From contig CAKOGP040001324.1 in the NCBI GenBank assembly GCA_933822405.4, forward strand, positions 1 to 22,207: a stretch of 22,207 bases of DNA, read 5' to 3'. Every line of letters begins with the position of its first letter. Position 1 is the stretch's first letter. This document shows positions 19,237 through 22,207 of this stretch, one piece after another. The notes beneath the pieces were generated by a model that saw nothing but the letters and a program-made list of their open reading frames with translations, ran no database searches and was not told where the DNA came from. The position numbers and the translations under genes were made by a program. Source of the DNA: Cylindrotheca closterium (Eukaryota > Bacillariophyta > Bacillariophyceae > Bacillariales > Bacillariaceae).

Positions 19237-19683
19237 CTATGCGTCCAAACCGCTTGTTGGCTGTTGGGATGGCATGTCATTGCTGCCGCTTGAGTCATGA
19301 TCATTGGAACCAACGACTCTGGTTGGCTGTTGGGATGGTGTATCATTGCTGCCACTGGGGGTTGTTGGTTCTGGAGAATGTGCGATGGAAAATCCCTGAC
19401 TGTGAAGCGTACGGACCACAAACTCCTCGGCCTGTAGGCGAGGATCAATATTGTTATGAATCAATCATCATATGAAGAAGGGATGAATATAAAAAAGTAA
19501 AAGACATAATCAATGGAGCAAGTGCTTGCAGCTTACCTCATCTATGGAATAAGTTGGTATATGGACTGAATGAGCATGAGCATGAGCATGACGACGAAGT
19601 CGACGGTGCCCTTGAATCATACCCGGGTCCGCATTTGTCATGAGAAAAGGTGCAGTAAGCCATATCGCTGAAATTCGTTTCAT
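19237..19683 (-). CDS. Small secreted repeat protein (2 exons)
   Basis: Exon 1 is 19683-19537 and exon 2 is 19431-19237, joined in frame across a 105-bp GT-AG intron (donor GTAAGC, acceptor CGCCTACAG), giving 113 residues. The N-terminus (MKRISAIWLTAPFLMTNA) reads as a signal peptide. Exon 1 continues with a basic patch and the His-Ala run RRHAHAHAHSVH, which could bind metal. Exon 2 encodes two imperfect copies of a SGSND-x-PSQQPT unit 22 residues apart, visible in DNA as a 66-bp period. No domain family is recognised. The start at 19683 was chosen over an in-frame ATG at 19815 because it begins the hydrophobic segment. A small extracellular or cell-wall protein is the simplest reading. Confidence 0.5.
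19257..19354. repeat. Imperfect 66-bp coding repeat
   Basis: GTTGGCTGTTGGGATGG is found near 19256 and 19322, each followed by a near-identical TCATTGCTGCC. The repeat keeps the frame of the small secreted protein and encodes its SND-x-PSQQPT units. Confidence 0.75.
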
Positions 19684-20542
19684 GGTTGATTGAATCTTGT
19701 CTTGTTTGAAATTGCAGACGTAGAGCGATGCTATCAAGTTTCCCTTATCGGAATCGAAACTGCCTCGATTTGTGAGCAATATGTTCCTGTTGCATCTTGT
19801 CGAAGCTTGTTCCATTCAGTGGCTCTAGTCAACTGTCGGAGAAAGAAAGCATTCTCCTACCGCTTTGATTTGAGACACTCCACTCACGATCTCACTGTTC
19901 GACGACATCGGTTGGAAACAAAACAGTGGAGCTGAAGTGAGAAAGTCTTGACTTCCCTGGATCCTTCTCCGGTTTACCTCAATTGGCGTTGCCGTAAAAC
20001 CAATCGTCCGAGATCCATTCATTCGCATTCATGACGGTGAGGTATGTATATAGGTTATTCCCATTCACCGTAACACTCCTTCCATTTGGAAATCTCCGAA
20101 GCCTAGCTTTCCCAACGGAGAGTGAAACTTTCGGCACTTTAGGTTTCAGACAGTTCTCCGAGTGTCACGGTGAGGAAATACAGGACCCGTCATTTTCAAA
20201 GCAGAAGAAAGAGACAAAGCACACAATATGCGTATGTGCTATAATTATTTGCCTGTGCGATGATTTGTTGATGATCGACGCGCGGCGGATGGACATATAT
20301 GCCCCTCGTCTTTCGTACTTAGACGAGACTGAAACACTGTTCGTGACTGCGAAGATACAAGTGACAAATCGATACCGGTACCCTTGCCGGTACTCCATTT
20401 CAACGTTGCCAACAAGTGACTCACATAAAGACCGATCTTTCAGTCTCACTGCTTTCTCACTGGTACATACGTACGCCGGTACACGTGTATTACCAAGTAC
20501 AAACAACATCACATGTTTGACATGAAATGTAGAATATAGAAT
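19684..20542. other. Unassigned region ending at the duplication junction
   Basis: About 860 bp upstream of the small secreted gene and immediately left of the junction at 20542/20543. Long open frames exist on both strands in 20031-20599, but neither shows a domain, signal peptide or intron support. TACCGGTA is at 20373, with related CCGGTA sites at 20388 and 20474. If the duplication is tandem, 20542 is the last base of the 5.86-kb unit. Confidence 0.45.
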
Positions 20543-20868
20543 AAGTCTGTTCAGGTGAATTGAAATCAGTATCAGATTTCTCGATGACGTATTCGCCATA
20601 GGTTCCTATCAGTTGGTCGGTTGTAAGGCCTGAAGACGAAACGACGGTGAATAATGAGAGCATGAGAGCATAAAAAGATGGTTGTAGGATTTGGGTGATA
20701 GATAGACATACCATAATCAAACAATGATACTGCTGTATGAGCAAACGTGACAATCTTAGGTTTTCCGGATACAGTGTGTCTTTTCTCATAGTCATCTACA
20801 TAGACACGCTGTGCTTTTGCGGAAATCACAGCCACAATAAATGTAGCAGCAATTGTAGAGGCTCGCAT
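20490..20868 (-). pseudogene. 5' fragment of the binding-protein-like gene with a foreign tail
   Basis: The signal-peptide exon (20868-20712) and the 82-bp intron (20630-20711) are intact, but exon 2 is cut at 20543 after 29 codons. Reading then continues 17 residues into unrelated sequence and stops at 20490. The product would have about 98 residues and lack both binding lobes. It carries one missense change against copy 1 (Ile to Thr, in SDIDF/SDTDF), and one change within the intron near the acceptor. The upstream region is retained, so transcription is possible. It is best read as a by-product of the duplication. Confidence 0.8.
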
Positions 20869-21580
20869 ATATGCATGTGATACTCTGAATGCGTTGGATG
20901 ATGGATGATGGATGATGAGCAACTATATGTGTTGGATATGTGATGAGAACGCTCTCCATATCGGTTAATTGTTGTTTTTACGAATCAATCAACTTGGTGA
21001 GGGCGCGGGAAAAATTCTTGGGCGACGCCATTGGTCGAAATATAGCGTTTGGACATGATCGACACGTGCCTACCGGTATACTCGTTTGCCGTAGGTACTG
21101 GACCAGCTCCATAGCATAATATATGTACACTTACCGATACTATGGTACCTCCCGCACGTACTGCTAAACATGTTTCAAATTTATCCTTGTTTCAAATATA
21201 TTGTATCCTACAATACTACAGTATATATACTCTTAAGATCTCCCCCCAACGTAGTGCGAAAATTTGAGTGATTCAAAACGAGAAATATTATGTCAACTTT
21301 TGTTATTAAAATATATAATAGCAAACTACGAAACTCAAATATACTGAAAGCGGCTAAGGGTGCATGTACAGCTCGAAAATGCTTGGCAGCTCATGTGCGT
21401 GCTTGGCAGCTCATGTTGGTGCATTTACCGCGTTTTCGGCTGTGATGGAAGCGAATACTATTTGCATTTGACGGCAATAAGTCGCTATTACACAGAGTAG
21501 AATCTTTTCAATTCTTTAGCGTTGTTCGGCTTCTGACCTACTTGCGTGTCATTCATTGGATCCCGTTATCGATCAAATTT
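20869..21580. other. Spacer, copy 2
   Basis: An identical copy of 15009-15720, including TACCGGTA at 21071 and the 16-bp direct repeat at 21381-21416. No gene is supported. Confidence 0.7.
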
Positions 21581-22153
21581 TCAATAATAGCAGAGAACAA
21601 GATCCGTCTTGGCTTCAATACAATGTTCTAACCAACCGTGATACTCTTTCAAGGCATCTTGCACATTGCTATCCTTGACCTTGGCAATATTGTTCTTCAA
21701 AATGCTTGAAATCTTTGGCATCTTTGCCAATTCGAGAGTTCCAACACAAGGAAAGTCAGCTGGTGTCGGAAGCCCTTTCAATATGTCGTATCTGTAAATC
21801 AAATCTCCGGGCAGGGTTACCTTGAAACCGGATTCCTTGACTTTCTCCTGAATGGTGTCAAACCAACTGTATCTCATGGGCGAATGGTTCCAATTTGTTA
21901 AGAAGTGGCCAAAAGCATCGCACCAGCATTCCAATACATAGTAGTACTTGTGACTACAAGATGATTCGTAGGATTCTCCTTCGGCCAAACCCATGATTAG
22001 TTGTCGGTTGCACTCGGCGGCTGTCTTTGCATCATCTTCGTCATCGTCCTCGACTCGCAATCGGACAGAATTCATAAAGCCGGCATCTTTGGATCCAGCC
22101 ATACTTCTCAGGGCGTCCAATTTGACTGCATATGGCATGACACCGTAACCCAT
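21581..22153 (-). CDS. DUF7691-like protein of bacterial type, copy 2
   Basis: The 190-residue product and its DNA are identical to copy 1 at 15721-16293. The 54 bp upstream of the start that remain in the window also match. Both copies therefore appear functional, and gene dosage would be doubled if the assembly is right. Confidence 0.75.
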   Translation of the reverse strand: MGYGVMPYAVKLDALRSMAGSKDAGFMNSVRLRVEDDDEDDAKTAAECNRQLIMGLAEGESYESSCSHKYYYVLECWCDAFGHFLTNWNHSPMRYSWFDTIQEKVKESGFKVTLPGDLIYRYDILKGLPTPADFPCVGTLELAKMPKISSILKNNIAKVKDSNVQDALKEYHGWLEHCIEAKTDLVLCYY

Positions 22154-22207
22154 GTTTGTAAATGTAAAGGAGATCGAGACTTATTGTCCCAGTAGAGGTG
22201 TTATTGT

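Larger units (their letters stand above)
20543..22207. repeat. Duplicated block, copy 2 (runs off the window end)
   Basis: This is the near-identical copy of 14683-16347, in the same orientation, with matches continuing to the last base of the window. Its position exactly one unit length after copy 1 fits a head-to-tail tandem duplication. Confidence 0.95.

Noticed and set aside
20031..20599. Overlapping long open frames on both strands (164 residues +, 144 residues -)
   Set aside because: Neither has a domain, signal peptide or intron evidence, and both run through simple intergenic-type sequence next to the duplication junction.
1..22207. tRNA genes, rRNA, CRISPR arrays, phage or viral genes
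   Set aside because: Scanning by eye found no TPsiC-type box with a cloverleaf, no regularly spaced repeat array and no viral hallmark protein.

Overview
The window looks like nuclear DNA of a diatom or a close stramenopile relative. The evidence is short GT-AG introns of about 70-120 bp, small genes on both strands with AT-rich spacers, several signal-peptide-bearing proteins, a BCS1-like AAA ATPase, and eukaryotic genes that carry bacterial-type domains. No species can be named from the sequence alone. I saw no tRNA, rRNA, CRISPR array or intact transposon.

Layout, left to right. Bases 1-2385 hold no convincing gene, but contain two imperfect foldback structures and one promoter-like patch. 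A single-pass membrane protein gene (2386-3526, +) follows; its apparent frame changes are explained by three introns. A small secreted beta-sandwich-type protein lies on the minus strand (4271-4801). After a 2.2 kb spacer comes the largest gene, a four-exon BCS1-like AAA ATPase (7035-9948, +). It converges on a type II membrane glycosyltransferase-like gene (10461-11588, -). Three more minus-strand genes follow: a ten-cysteine secreted protein (12168-12938), a four-exon periplasmic-binding-protein-like gene (13324-15008) and an intronless gene resembling the bacterial DUF7691 family (15721-16293). The right third holds a disordered serine-rich protein (17000-17689, -), a small acidic protein (18519-18782, +) and a small two-exon secreted protein (19237-19683, -).

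The main structural event is a duplication. Bases 14683-16347 recur at 20543-22207, the window end, at a constant offset of 5860 bp with only two substitutions. The geometry fits a direct tandem duplication of a 5.86 kb unit (14683-20542), of which only the start of the second copy is visible. Its left edge falls inside exon 2 of the binding-protein gene, so the first copy of that gene is intact and the second is a promoter-plus-5' fragment fused to a short unrelated tail. The DUF7691-like gene is duplicated whole, with no base change. An assembly artefact (haplotype duplication) cannot be excluded from the sequence.

At least five products appear to enter the secretory pathway or sit in membranes, but nothing shows that the genes form one pathway. 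The palindrome TACCGGTA is strongly over-represented, mostly between genes.
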